DNA of 13,439 nucleotides from Thermoflexales bacterium (GTDB lineage: Bacteria > Chloroflexota > Anaerolineae > Fen-1058): assembly GCA_016931085.1 (NCBI GenBank), contig JAFGFO010000313.1:1-13439 (forward strand), given 5' to 3'. Shown in pieces: positions 7,661 through 13,202 of this stretch. Made by a program: the position numbers and the translations under genes. How positions within the stretch are numbered: the stretch's first letter is position 1; every line of letters starts with the position of its first letter. The notes below the pieces were generated by a model, which was not told the DNA's origin, made no database searches, and was given only the letters and a program-made list of their open reading frames with translations.

Positions 7661-8917
7661 TTAGGCCCAGCCGCGCAAGTGGACTGCCTCGGCCACTCGG
7701 CTGACAGCCACCAGGTAGGCGCCTGTGCGGTTGTGCACCTTTTGCTCCTGGGCGGCCTTGTGCACGGCGTGGAAGGCGGTCGTCATCTTCTTGTCCAGCC
7801 GCTCGTGCACCAACTCTTCTTCCCAGTAATAATCGTAGGCGTTCTGGACCATCTCGAAGTAAGATACAGTCACCCCACCGGCGTTGCACAAAAAGTCTGG
7901 AATCACATAGACGCCGTTCTTGTACATGATTTGATCGGCCTCGATTGTGGCAGGGCCGTTGGCCAGCTCGGCGACGATCTTGGCCTTGACGCGCCCGGCG
8001 TTCTCCTCCGTGATCACGTTCTCCAGGGCGGACGGGATCAGGACGGTCACGTCCAACTCGAGCAGATCTCCGTTGCTGACCGGCTCACTGCCCGGAAAAT
8101 TGGCCACCGAGCCGGTGGCTTGCTTGTGAGCCATCACCTGCTCGTAGTCCAATCCGTCTTTGTTATAAATGCCGCCCTTGGAATCGGAAACGGCCACGAC
8201 TTTTAGCCCCAGCAGCTCCGCGCCCAGCTTGTGCGCAAAGGCGCCGGCGTTGCCGTAACCCTGGATGGCGGCCGTCTCGCCCTGCAGATCGATGCCCAGC
8301 ACCTTGCCCGCCTCGCGTATGCAGCACAGGCCGCCGCGAGCGGTCGCGTCGCCGCGGCCGGCCGAGCCGCCCAGCGCCAACGGCTTGCCCGTGATGACGC
8401 CGAATTCGTTGTAGCCGTGCAAGGCCGCGTACTCGTCGGCCATCCAGGCCATGATCTGCGGCGTGGTGTACACGTCGGGCGCCGGCACGTCTTTCTCCAG
8501 GCCGATCAGTCGCCCGATCTGGCGGATGTAGGCCCGGCTCAGGCGTTCCAGCTCGCCCGGCGACAGTTCCTTGGGATTGCAGATGATGCCGCCCTTGGCC
8601 CCACCCAGCGGGATGTCGACCACGGCCGTCTTCCACGTCATCCAGGCCGCCAGGGCGCGCACGGTGTCGATCGTCTCCTCGGGGTGGTAGCGGATGCCGC
8701 CCTTGGTCGCCCCGCGCGCGTCGTTGTATTGCACCCGAAAGCCGTGGAAAATCTTGGTCGAGCCGTCGTCCATCTTGACCGGCAGCGTCACGTGCAGCTC
8801 GCGGATCGGCCAGCGCAGCAGCTCGTGCAGGGCCGGGTCGAGCTTGAGGATGGCCGCCGCCTCGTCGAGCTGGCGTTGGGCTGTTTCGAATGGATTGGGT
8901 TTTTGTTGTTGGTTCAC
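7661..8917 (-). CDS. Glutamate dehydrogenase (NAD(P)-dependent)
   Basis: This 418-residue enzyme interconverts glutamate with 2-oxoglutarate and ammonium. The length is typical of the hexameric ~420-residue class. TKGGIRYHP (71-79) and PLGGAKGGI (103-111, catalytic Lys108) form the glutamate site, Asp148 in PAPDVYT is the expected catalytic Asp, and the coenzyme fold has GYGNAGAFA (220-228). The strand ending VVAVSDS places an Asp (245) where NAD-linked enzymes often have an acid, but coenzyme choice cannot be settled by reading. The start is GTG at 8917, with GGAGAG 7 bases upstream. It lies 28 bases after the GntR regulator gene with no promoter visible between, so the two should be one transcript. 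Regulation is therefore probably through the GntR operator. Confidence 0.95.
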   Translation of the reverse strand: MNQQQKPNPFETAQRQLDEAAAILKLDPALHELLRWPIRELHVTLPVKMDDGSTKIFHGFRVQYNDARGATKGGIRYHPEETIDTVRALAAWMTWKTAVVDIPLGGAKGGIICNPKELSPGELERLSRAYIRQIGRLIGLEKDVPAPDVYTTPQIMAWMADEYAALHGYNEFGVITGKPLALGGSAGRGDATARGGLCCIREAGKVLGIDLQGETAAIQGYGNAGAFAHKLGAELLGLKVVAVSDSKGGIYNKDGLDYEQVMAHKQATGSVANFPGSEPVSNGDLLELDVTVLIPSALENVITEENAGRVKAKIVAELANGPATIEADQIMYKNGVYVIPDFLCNAGGVTVSYFEMVQNAYDYYWEEELVHERLDKKMTTAFHAVHKAAQEQKVHNRTGAYLVAVSRVAEAVHLRGWA

Positions 8918-8945
8918 GTCTTATCTCTCCTTAATAATTTCTGAA

Positions 8946-9635
8946 TTAATCCTCGCTCTTTTGTAAACGACCTTCGAGCAAGGTAAAGTGATTGACCAGG
9001 ATGTCTTTGCCTCCTTCGTATCGCTGCGCCTTGATGGCGTCCGTTATCGCTTGATGCTTGGACCACATCTCTTTATAATAGCTGTAGTCAAAATAGAGAT
9101 TCAAGCCGACGGCTTCGTAAGCGTCCCAATAGGCTTCTAACAGCCCTTGCACGAACTCGTTTTGCAACTGGCTAAAGATGAGCAGATGGAAGCGCCGGTG
9201 TTCCGTGTGGGGGATCTCGGCCTGGGGGCCGGTGAGCTTGCGCTGAGCTTGGACCAGGACAGCGTCGAGCTCTTGGTATTCCTCCGGGCCGAGGTTACGC
9301 ACGGCTTCATCCCAGAACGCCACTTCCAACTGGACTCGCAGCCGGTAGAAGCGGTCAAAGTTCTTCCTGTCGAGCGCGATGCCGTACAACACCGCCGTGC
9401 GGATGGCGGCGTAAAAATCGTAGGGGAGGACGTACGTGCCATCCCCCGGCCGCATCTCCACCACGCCGTAGGCTTGCGCGACGACCAGCTCCTCGCGTAG
9501 CTTGCCCCGGCTGACCCGCATTTGCCTGGCCAAATCGTCCATAGGAGGCAGTTTCGTCAGATCCTCCCCGTTCACCGCCATGTCTTTGTCGACAATGTGT
9601 TGGAGGATGGTGTAGGGCAACGCATTTCTAAGCAT
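8946..9635 (-). CDS. GntR-family (FadR subfamily) transcriptional regulator, predicted glutamate-metabolism regulator
   Basis: This is a DNA-binding regulator of 229 residues from ATG 9635. An in-frame start at 9677 exists, but AGGAGG lies four bases upstream of 9635 and homology-like sequence begins there (MLRNALPYTILQHIV). Residues ~7-72 form the winged helix-turn-helix (DDLARQMRVSRGKLREEL, then RPGDGTYV). Residues ~85-222 are an all-helical FCD effector domain, with His150, His194 and His216 at positions where FCD proteins often bind a metal and a small carboxylate. Its own promoter carries the same 16-base element as the glutamate synthase promoter, and glutamate dehydrogenase follows in the same operon. 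I infer autoregulation plus control of both glutamate routes; the effector (possibly a dicarboxylate such as 2-oxoglutarate) is a guess. Confidence 0.88.
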   Translation of the reverse strand: MLRNALPYTILQHIVDKDMAVNGEDLTKLPPMDDLARQMRVSRGKLREELVVAQAYGVVEMRPGDGTYVLPYDFYAAIRTAVLYGIALDRKNFDRFYRLRVQLEVAFWDEAVRNLGPEEYQELDAVLVQAQRKLTGPQAEIPHTEHRRFHLLIFSQLQNEFVQGLLEAYWDAYEAVGLNLYFDYSYYKEMWSKHQAITDAIKAQRYEGGKDILVNHFTLLEGRLQKSED

Positions 9636-9654
9636 GTTACCTCCTAGATCGTTT

Positions 9655-9672
9655 GATAGATACAATAGATAT
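9655..9672 (-). promoter_or_regulatory. Direct-repeat operator candidate in GntR-gdh leader
   Basis: The minus strand reads ATATCTATT-GTATCTATC, two near-identical 9-base repeats. The core ATAGATACAATAGATA (plus strand, 9656-9671) is identical to 4897-4912. It lies about 20-40 bases downstream of the predicted start and about 10 bases before the Shine-Dalgarno. Related TAGATCG sequences flank it at 9645-9651 and 9682-9688. Confidence 0.6.
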
Positions 9673-9699
9673 AACAATTCATAGATCGTACAGCGCGGA

Positions 9700-9727
9700 A
9701 TTATAGCACTAATTCAAATTATGTCAA
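9700..9727 (-). promoter_or_regulatory. Consensus sigma-70 promoter of the GntR-glutamate dehydrogenase operon
   Basis: TTGACA (9727-9722), a 16-base spacer and TATAAT (9705-9700) on the minus strand match both consensus hexamers. The predicted start near 9693 gives a ~58-base leader, almost the same length as in the glutamate synthase operon. Confidence 0.85.
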
Positions 9728-9743
9728 GTGGGGATCAGAACCG

Positions 9744-9783
9744 AAGAAACCGAGTTTCTGCAAGGCAGAACACTCGGTTTCTT
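9744..9783 (-). terminator. Long hairpin downstream of rsmD
   Basis: AAGAAACCGAGT pairs with ACTCGGTTTCTT (12 bp), and an inner TTCTGC/GCAGAA stem (6 bp) closes on an AAG loop, with a single unpaired C. On the minus strand the stem's 3' arm ends in GGTTTCTT. It lies 27 bases beyond the rsmD stop and just upstream of the GntR promoter, so it can end rsmD transcription and insulate the next operon. A dispersed palindromic repeat is an alternative. Confidence 0.65.
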
Positions 9784-9809
9784 TAGCGTGGCAAGCTTGC
9801 CTGTTGCGA

Positions 9810-10367
9810 TTAACCCGGCTCGCGCAGCTCGTAAAAGCACAGCAGCGTGCTGCCGTACTTGCGCTCGCCAGCCGGCTCGAAATGCTGCAGCTCGACCGCC
9901 TGGAATTCGCGCGGGTGAATTTGCACGATGATGGCGCCCTCGGCCGACAGCCAGCCGGGCCGGGCGTCCAGTGCGTGCAGTGTCTCCAGCCACAGGCCCT
10001 TGTATTGGGGTGGGGCGATGTAGATAAAGTCAAAAGGGGTAGGGGGAGGGACGGACAGAAAGGCGAACACGTCGGCGCGCACGGTCTGCGCGCGGTCCTG
10101 GAGCTGGGTGTGGGCCAGGTTGAAGCGTAGCGTGTCGAACGCCGCCCGGCCCTGTTCCACGAACACCGCCTCGGCTGCCCCGCGGCTGAGTGCTTCGAGG
10201 CCCACGCCGCCCGTGCCGGCGAACAAGTCCAGGAAGCGGCAGCCGGCGATGTCGCCGGCCAGGATGTCGAACAGCGATTCCTTGACCCGGTCGGTCACCG
10301 GCCGCGTTCCCTCGCCCGGCACGGTCTTGAGTTTCCGCCCTTTGGCGCTACCGGAAATAATTCTCAA
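9810..10367 (-). CDS. rsmD: 16S rRNA guanine-N2 methyltransferase, RsmD family
   Basis: This 185-residue protein belongs to the family that methylates G966 (E. coli numbering) of 16S rRNA during small-subunit assembly. It starts with the typical MRIISGSAKGRKL, then TRPVTDRVKESLFDIL (21-36), the SAM-binding motif LDLFAGTGGVGLEALSRGA (46-64), and motif IV as IAPPQYKG (117-124). Many family members have DPPY at motif IV; Ala for Asp here is notable. The start is TTG at 10367, because an in-frame TGA lies two codons upstream and no ATG fits the conserved N-terminus. The TTG falls inside a 14-bp tandem repeat and lacks a clear Shine-Dalgarno, so expression may be low. A coaD gene, the frequent partner, is not next to it here. 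Confidence 0.92.
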   Translation of the reverse strand: MRIISGSAKGRKLKTVPGEGTRPVTDRVKESLFDILAGDIAGCRFLDLFAGTGGVGLEALSRGAAEAVFVEQGRAAFDTLRFNLAHTQLQDRAQTVRADVFAFLSVPPPTPFDFIYIAPPQYKGLWLETLHALDARPGWLSAEGAIIVQIHPREFQAVELQHFEPAGERKYGSTLLCFYELREPG

Positions 10368-10387
10368 TTTTCAATTCTCAATTTTCA
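10360..10387. repeat. Two-copy 14-bp tandem repeat at the rsmD start
   Basis: ATTCTCAATTTTCA occurs twice in direct tandem (10360-10373 and 10374-10387). The rsmD TTG start codon lies in the first copy, so copy-number change would alter the translation-initiation region. Confidence 0.85.
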
Positions 10388-10425
10388 AATGGCTAGTACC
10401 CAGCCGGCCAAATAGGCAAGCATGC

Positions 10426-10495
10426 AAAAAAGACCTTCCCGAAAGCGGGAGCTTCGGTCACTTGAGCGACCGAAGGTCGCCGCTTTCGGGAAGGT
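10426..10495 (-). terminator. Strong intrinsic terminator of the ferredoxin gene
   Basis: A perfect 16-bp stem (10433-10448 with 10480-10495, beginning ACCTTCCCGAAAGCGG) encloses a second 8-bp stem, CTTCGGTC/GACCGAAG. On the minus strand it is followed by CTTTTTT (10426-10432). This is a textbook factor-independent terminator, 27 bases after the ferredoxin stop. Confidence 0.9.
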
Positions 10496-10521
10496 GCCAG
10501 TTGTACGCAGTGCCGGCGGTG

Positions 10522-10725
10522 CTATATCTCGGTCAGGGTGAGGGCTTCTTCTGGGCAGACGTCCACGCACGACTCGCAGCCGGTGCAATCCTCCGGGTCG
10601 CCGGAGAAAACGGCCACCTTTTTGCCGTCGACCTCTTGCAGCTCGAACATCTGGCTGGGGCAAATGTCCACGCATTCGCCGTCGGCCGAGCACTTTTGAA
10701 CGTTGACGATGATCTTGTATGTCAT
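10522..10725 (-). CDS. Small 2[4Fe-4S]-type ferredoxin with an Asp ligand position
   Basis: This 67-residue soluble electron carrier has its first cluster motif as C12-x2-D15-x2-C18-x3-C22-P, where the second Cys is replaced by Asp. The second motif is complete (C47/C50/C53/C57-P). Asp at this place is known in Pyrococcus-type ferredoxins and allows a [4Fe-4S] cluster with an Asp ligand or conversion to [3Fe-4S], usually with altered potential. The ATG at 10725 has AGGAGAG four bases upstream, a strong ribosome binding site. It has its own promoter and terminator and so is monocistronic. Its redox partners are unknown; the glutamate synthase system and 2-oxoacid oxidoreductases are candidates only. 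Confidence 0.92.
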   Translation of the reverse strand: MTYKIIVNVQKCSADGECVDICPSQMFELQEVDGKKVAVFSGDPEDCTGCESCVDVCPEEALTLTEI

Positions 10726-10782
10726 TTTTCTCTCCTGTATGGGGGCCGCTTGGGGCCCGAATGGTTGAAATACGCCGGCCCC

Positions 10783-10810
10783 ATTTTACCCGATTTAGCC
10801 AGATGGTCAA
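10783..10810 (-). promoter_or_regulatory. Sigma-70 promoter of the ferredoxin gene
   Basis: TTGACC (10810-10805), a 16-base spacer and TAAAAT (10788-10783) on the minus strand give a near-consensus promoter. The start near 10776 gives a leader of about 50 bases before the ATG at 10725. Confidence 0.75.
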
Positions 10811-10867
10811 GTGTCACAATATCATGTGCAAATCCAGAGATGAAGGTCAATGGAAGAATTGCCGCTT

Positions 10868-10895
10868 CGACCGCTTCACCCGCTCGGCGCGGTCG
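10868..10895 (-). other. Inverted repeat downstream of the toxin gene
   Basis: CGACCGC (10868-10874) and GCGGTCG (10889-10895) form a 7-bp stem in a G+C-rich patch between the toxin stop (10929) and the ferredoxin promoter. There is no T-run, so a terminator role is only possible. The rest of 10811-10928 shows no gene. Confidence 0.3.
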
Positions 10896-10928
10896 TCGGC
10901 CCGAACCACTGCGAGGCGGACTCCAAAA

Positions 10929-11258
10929 CTAGTCTGGAATGTCTAAAGCAATACGGAGAGCCTGATCGAGTGCTCGCAATTTCTGCGGCGGTAATGCACC
11001 TACGTAGTTGGTTAGCGCCGACTTGGGTAAACTCACCAGTTCGTCACAATGAATGCTGCTATCGTGTTTCAACCCCTCTTGTTCACCAATCAACACCTGG
11101 GTCGATAACCCATCATGAACCGAGTAAATAGGCGCACAGATCACCGTTGAAAAGCGTGAGTCAATCACCACTTGACGACTGACCACGACAAACACCCTTG
11201 ACTTCTTCGGGTCTTTGGTCGAAGGTCGCATCACTCGATAGAGTTCGCCGCGTTTCAT
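10929..11258 (-). CDS. PemK/MazF-family mRNA interferase toxin
   Basis: This 109-residue protein has the MazF fold pattern: MKRGELYRV at the N-terminus, SRVFVVVSR (20-28), VICAPIYS (39-46), LSTQVLIG (51-58), [13 protein letters not shown] (62-74), and a C-terminal helix rich in AL. Arg21 and Thr53 fall where MazF enzymes place the catalytic Arg and Thr, so it is probably an active, ribosome-independent endoribonuclease. The usual Pro after that Arg is Val-Phe here. Its ATG overlaps the antitoxin stop by four bases (ATGA), the classical antitoxin-first, translationally coupled order. It lies at the edge of the AT-richer accessory patch, fitting a mobile or stabilising module. Its cleavage motif cannot be read from sequence. 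Confidence 0.9.
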   Translation of the reverse strand: MKRGELYRVMRPSTKDPKKSRVFVVVSRQVVIDSRFSTVICAPIYSVHDGLSTQVLIGEQEGLKHDSSIHCDELVSLPKSALTNYVGALPPQKLRALDQALRIALDIPD

Positions 11259-11485
11259 ATGGCAACCTGGTAAGCCAATACATCCGCTGCTTCTTGGTTC
11301 AAGCGTTCAGCCTGCTGATTGATGATTTCAAGGTCGCGGGCGTTTTGCTCATTCCGAATCATCTGAGTAATAAAGGCCCACAAAGCCATTTCGATAAACT
11401 CGGAACGAGTTCTATCTGATCTGGCGCGTTGGTCAATAGCTTTGAGTAAATCTTCTGATAGGGTGATAGAAGTCTTGACTTTCAT
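11255..11485 (-). CDS. Ribbon-helix-helix antitoxin of the MazF-type pair
   Basis: The 76-residue protein begins [19 protein letters not shown], the strand-plus-helix start of ribbon-helix-helix DNA-binding antitoxins. [15 protein letters not shown] completes the DNA-binding dimer unit. A charged C-terminal tail (residues ~45-76) would wrap and inhibit the toxin. A longer frame extends upstream to 11572, but the conserved N-terminus and the promoter place the start at ATG 11485. The promoter at 11493-11521 puts +1 within a base of this ATG, so the mRNA is probably leaderless. It should repress its own promoter together with the toxin, as in most such pairs. Confidence 0.88.
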   Translation of the reverse strand: MKVKTSITLSEDLLKAIDQRARSDRTRSEFIEMALWAFITQMIRNEQNARDLEIINQQAERLNQEAADVLAYQVAI

Positions 11486-11492
11486 ACTACCA

Positions 11493-11521
11493 ACTATACT
11501 CCATCTGTAATACTTTGTCAA
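11493..11521 (-). promoter_or_regulatory. Toxin-antitoxin promoter
   Basis: TTGACA (11521-11516), a 17-base spacer and TATAGT (11498-11493) on the minus strand form a near-perfect sigma-70 promoter. The -10 box ends seven bases before the antitoxin ATG, predicting an mRNA with a leader of 0-1 bases. Confidence 0.8.
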
Positions 11522-11592
11522 CCCCTCGCTGGTTATGAGGTGTTGTCGCCTGTTAAACTTCACATTGTCCATCTGACTCGTAGCAACATCTT

Positions 11593-12195
11593 CTAAACGG
11601 CTGTCTGCTTTCGTTTCCTATACGCCGGACTTCTGACATAGAGGGACAGCATTCTCCACAAAACACCCAACATTCCTCCGCAATCATATCGCCGCAATAT
11701 TCCTTTGGATTCGACTTGCACATTGACTTCACAAGTTTTCACGACTATCTCTCTTAACCCAGCGGACTCCACCAAGCCTACCCATTCACTGGATGTCAGA
11801 GGGTTCACATTGACACCCAAATCTTGGGACGTCCAGGCAACCAATTCAGGTGGCGGTGGAACCTTTAGCCAGGTTGACTCATTGAGGCCGACGTATCCTC
11901 CTGGTTTTGTCACCCGCACATATTCGTTAACCGCTTTCTGTTTGTCTTCTGGAAAAGCGGTCACAGACTCGGTGATGACTGCATCGAAAGGGTTATCCTC
12001 GAAAGGGAGATTTTGTGCATCTGCTACCCTGAATTCAAGCCTATCCATTACCCCCTCTCTCTTTGCCCTTTCCTTGGATTTCTCGACAATCACCTCTTTG
12101 TGTTCAATTGCCCTGCTCTGTTGTTGCTGCCTAACGATCGGCTGGATGCGCGGGTAGGCTTCTTTGCACCCCAATGGCACGCGATTCTTGACCAC
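11593..12195 (-). CDS. 5'-truncated SAM-dependent methyltransferase (motif I missing)
   Basis: From about residue 33 the frame follows a class I methyltransferase: EKSKERAKREGVMDRLEFRV, ADAQNLPFEDNPFDAVI (motifs II-IV), VRVTKPGGYVGLNE (post-motif), and a C-terminus LSLYVRSPAYRKR. The upstream SAM-binding motif (LDxGCGTG) and roughly the first 70 residues of the family are absent. The frame's first ~30 residues, from GTG 12195, do not look like the family. GTG 12093 is an alternative start that keeps only family sequence. The break coincides with CGTTAGGC on the minus strand at 12129-12136. Without motif I it should not bind SAM, so it is probably a pseudogene or captured fragment. The DNA is less G+C-rich than the metabolic region. 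Confidence 0.65.
   Translation of the reverse strand: MVKNRVPLGCKEAYPRIQPIVRQQQQSRAIEHKEVIVEKSKERAKREGVMDRLEFRVADAQNLPFEDNPFDAVITESVTAFPEDKQKAVNEYVRVTKPGGYVGLNESTWLKVPPPPELVAWTSQDLGVNVNPLTSSEWVGLVESAGLREIVVKTCEVNVQVESKGILRRYDCGGMLGVLWRMLSLYVRSPAYRKRKQTAV
12129..12159 (-). other. Possible degenerate attC-like site (C)
   Basis: GCCTAAC (12129-12135) and GGTAGGC (12153-12159) are a 6/7 inverted repeat, 17 bases apart. On the minus strand the site reads CGTTAGGC, matching the attC core GTTRRRY. The interval is shorter than a normal attC and no inner L boxes are visible, so this is the weakest of three sites. Confidence 0.25.
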
Positions 12196-12226
12196 CTGTT
12201 GTCACCTGGGACAGATAACGCTGCCC

Positions 12227-12742
12227 TTACTTCCCGATGATCACGTCTCTCAATTTCGTGGATATTTGTCCACCCGGACATACCTGTCTTGTGCTGCATA
12301 CCGAACATATCGACCACAAAAAACTAACCGCATATATCAAAACGATCCCGAGATAGGTTAGTAGGTATATTGTACTCTGTTGATATAGAAAATAGATCGG
12401 CAAAACGATTATCCCTAGAAAGCTTGCAAATGCCAAGCTAACAACTATGTTGTAGGCCTTTTCTGACCTTTTTACATTCTTGAATAACCGAGCTATTTGA
12501 CTGGATGGCAGACAGAATCCACCCACACAGGGAGCAAACTTGCCCACATAGGAACATTGCCAATACACACAAACGTAGCTTTGGGAAATTGCCACAATGA
12601 CAAACAGAGCCAGATAGATCGCAAAAAAGGCTGTGCTAACTCGCCAGAGGAATGCAGCAAGGGCAACATACATTACCATCATGGGTACTGTTAGCAACAA
12701 GTACAGTGACTTTCTCGGATATGGCACACAGTTTTTGCTCAT
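12227..12742 (-). CDS. Cysteine-rich four-helix membrane protein of unknown function
   Basis: I do not recognise this 171-residue protein by name. Four hydrophobic segments are visible at about 12-33, 36-57, 97-120 and 124-145. Eight cysteines are arranged in two groups: C58-x4-C63-x8-C72-x4-C77 in the loop after helix 2, and C146-x2-C149-x5-C155-PGG just after helix 4, with C5 near the N-terminus. Such spacing suggests metal or Fe-S binding or a thiol relay at one membrane face. A frame extends up to 12850, but ATG 12742 is preferred: it has AAGAGG upstream, and the added residues would cross an attC-like hairpin. It follows CGTTAGGG by 25 bases. It appears intact, unlike its methyltransferase neighbours. 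Base composition is lower in G+C than the main operons. Confidence 0.7.
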   Translation of the reverse strand: MSKNCVPYPRKSLYLLLTVPMMVMYVALAAFLWRVSTAFFAIYLALFVIVAISQSYVCVYWQCSYVGKFAPCVGGFCLPSSQIARLFKNVKRSEKAYNIVVSLAFASFLGIIVLPIYFLYQQSTIYLLTYLGIVLIYAVSFLWSICSVCSTRQVCPGGQISTKLRDVIIGK

Positions 12743-12766
12743 ATCTTGCTTTTTACCTCTTACTGT

Positions 12767-12825
12767 CCCTAACGGTCGGGATAAGCCGCCGCGCTGGGCC
12801 GCCTTATGCACTTCTGGGCATAGAC
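12767..12825 (-). other. Possible attC-like recombination site (B)
   Basis: The plus strand has CCCTAAC (12767-12773), then ATAAG (12781-12785) pairing with CTTAT (12803-12807), and an inner GCC/GGC stem with one bulged base. The minus strand reads CGGCTTATC...CCGTTAGGG, the L'-R' order of integron attC sites. The partner box near 12819-12825 (GTCTATG on the minus strand) fits RYYYAAC at only 5 of 7 positions. It lies between two unrelated genes. Confidence 0.35.
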
Positions 12826-13092
12826 TACTGCCCACAAATATTTCCGCCAAACCACCTCACTCACTGCAAACCCTGCCTCATCTTTGAGCCAGATTACTTG
12901 TTGAATGAGTGTCCCTGGGAGAGTCAAATTTCCCGTGCCGCAGCCCAGGTCGAGAATTGTGTTAGGAGTCCAATCTGCGGGCAGATAGCCGAGTAGTGCT
13001 TCCAACATTTCGGCATAGCACGGATTACTTCGGCGGACTGATTCGGTATATTCATCTTTGATGGAATTGAAGAATTGTGCCAAGTCACCCAC
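12769..13092 (-). pseudogene. 3'-truncated SAM-dependent methyltransferase fragment
   Basis: From GTG 13092 the first ~57 residues match the N-terminus of a class I methyltransferase: FFNSIKDEYTESVRR, YAEMLEALLGYLPADW, and the SAM motif TILDLGCGTGNLT. After NLT the frame no longer resembles the family (LPGTLIQQVIWLKDEAG) and runs into an attC-like hairpin before stopping at 12769. The remaining ~130 residues of a methyltransferase are missing, so this is a fragment. It is not the missing front half of the methyltransferase at 11593-12195, because its N-terminal type differs. It starts 42 bases downstream of CGTTAGGC at 13134-13140. Confidence 0.6.
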
Positions 13093-13133
13093 TTTGAGTA
13101 TCCCTCGCCAAACGACGTATCTCGATCATAGCG

Positions 13134-13202
13134 GCCTAACGTATTTTGAACTAAGCCGTTCCCGGCTGCACGCACCAGTCTTCCGGCGCTTGGAATTTAA
13201 GC
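13134..13202 (-). other. Possible attC-like recombination site (A)
   Basis: Plus-strand order: GCCTAAC (13134-13140), 7-base spacer, GAACTAAGCC (13148-13157), CCGG (13162-13165), loop, CCGG (13183-13186), GCTTGG (13188-13193), TTTAAGC (13196-13202). CTAAGC pairs with GCTTGG (one G-T pair) and CCGG with CCGG, with unequal bulges; the outer boxes pair at 5 of 7. This is the box order and size (69 bases) of a short integron attC. The outer partner box GCTTAAA misses the conserved final C. Confidence 0.4.

Noticed and set aside
10108..10932. Plus-strand frame of 274 codons spanning rsmD, the terminator and the ferredoxin
   Set aside because: It crosses two well-supported minus-strand genes and a strong terminator hairpin.
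11486..11572. Longer antitoxin start at 11572
   Set aside because: The extension reads through the promoter, and the conserved ribbon-helix-helix start begins at ATG 11485.
12090..12317. Small 75-codon minus-strand frame overlapping the membrane protein end
   Set aside because: It overlaps the end of the membrane protein and the truncated methyltransferase in another frame, with no recognisable sequence.
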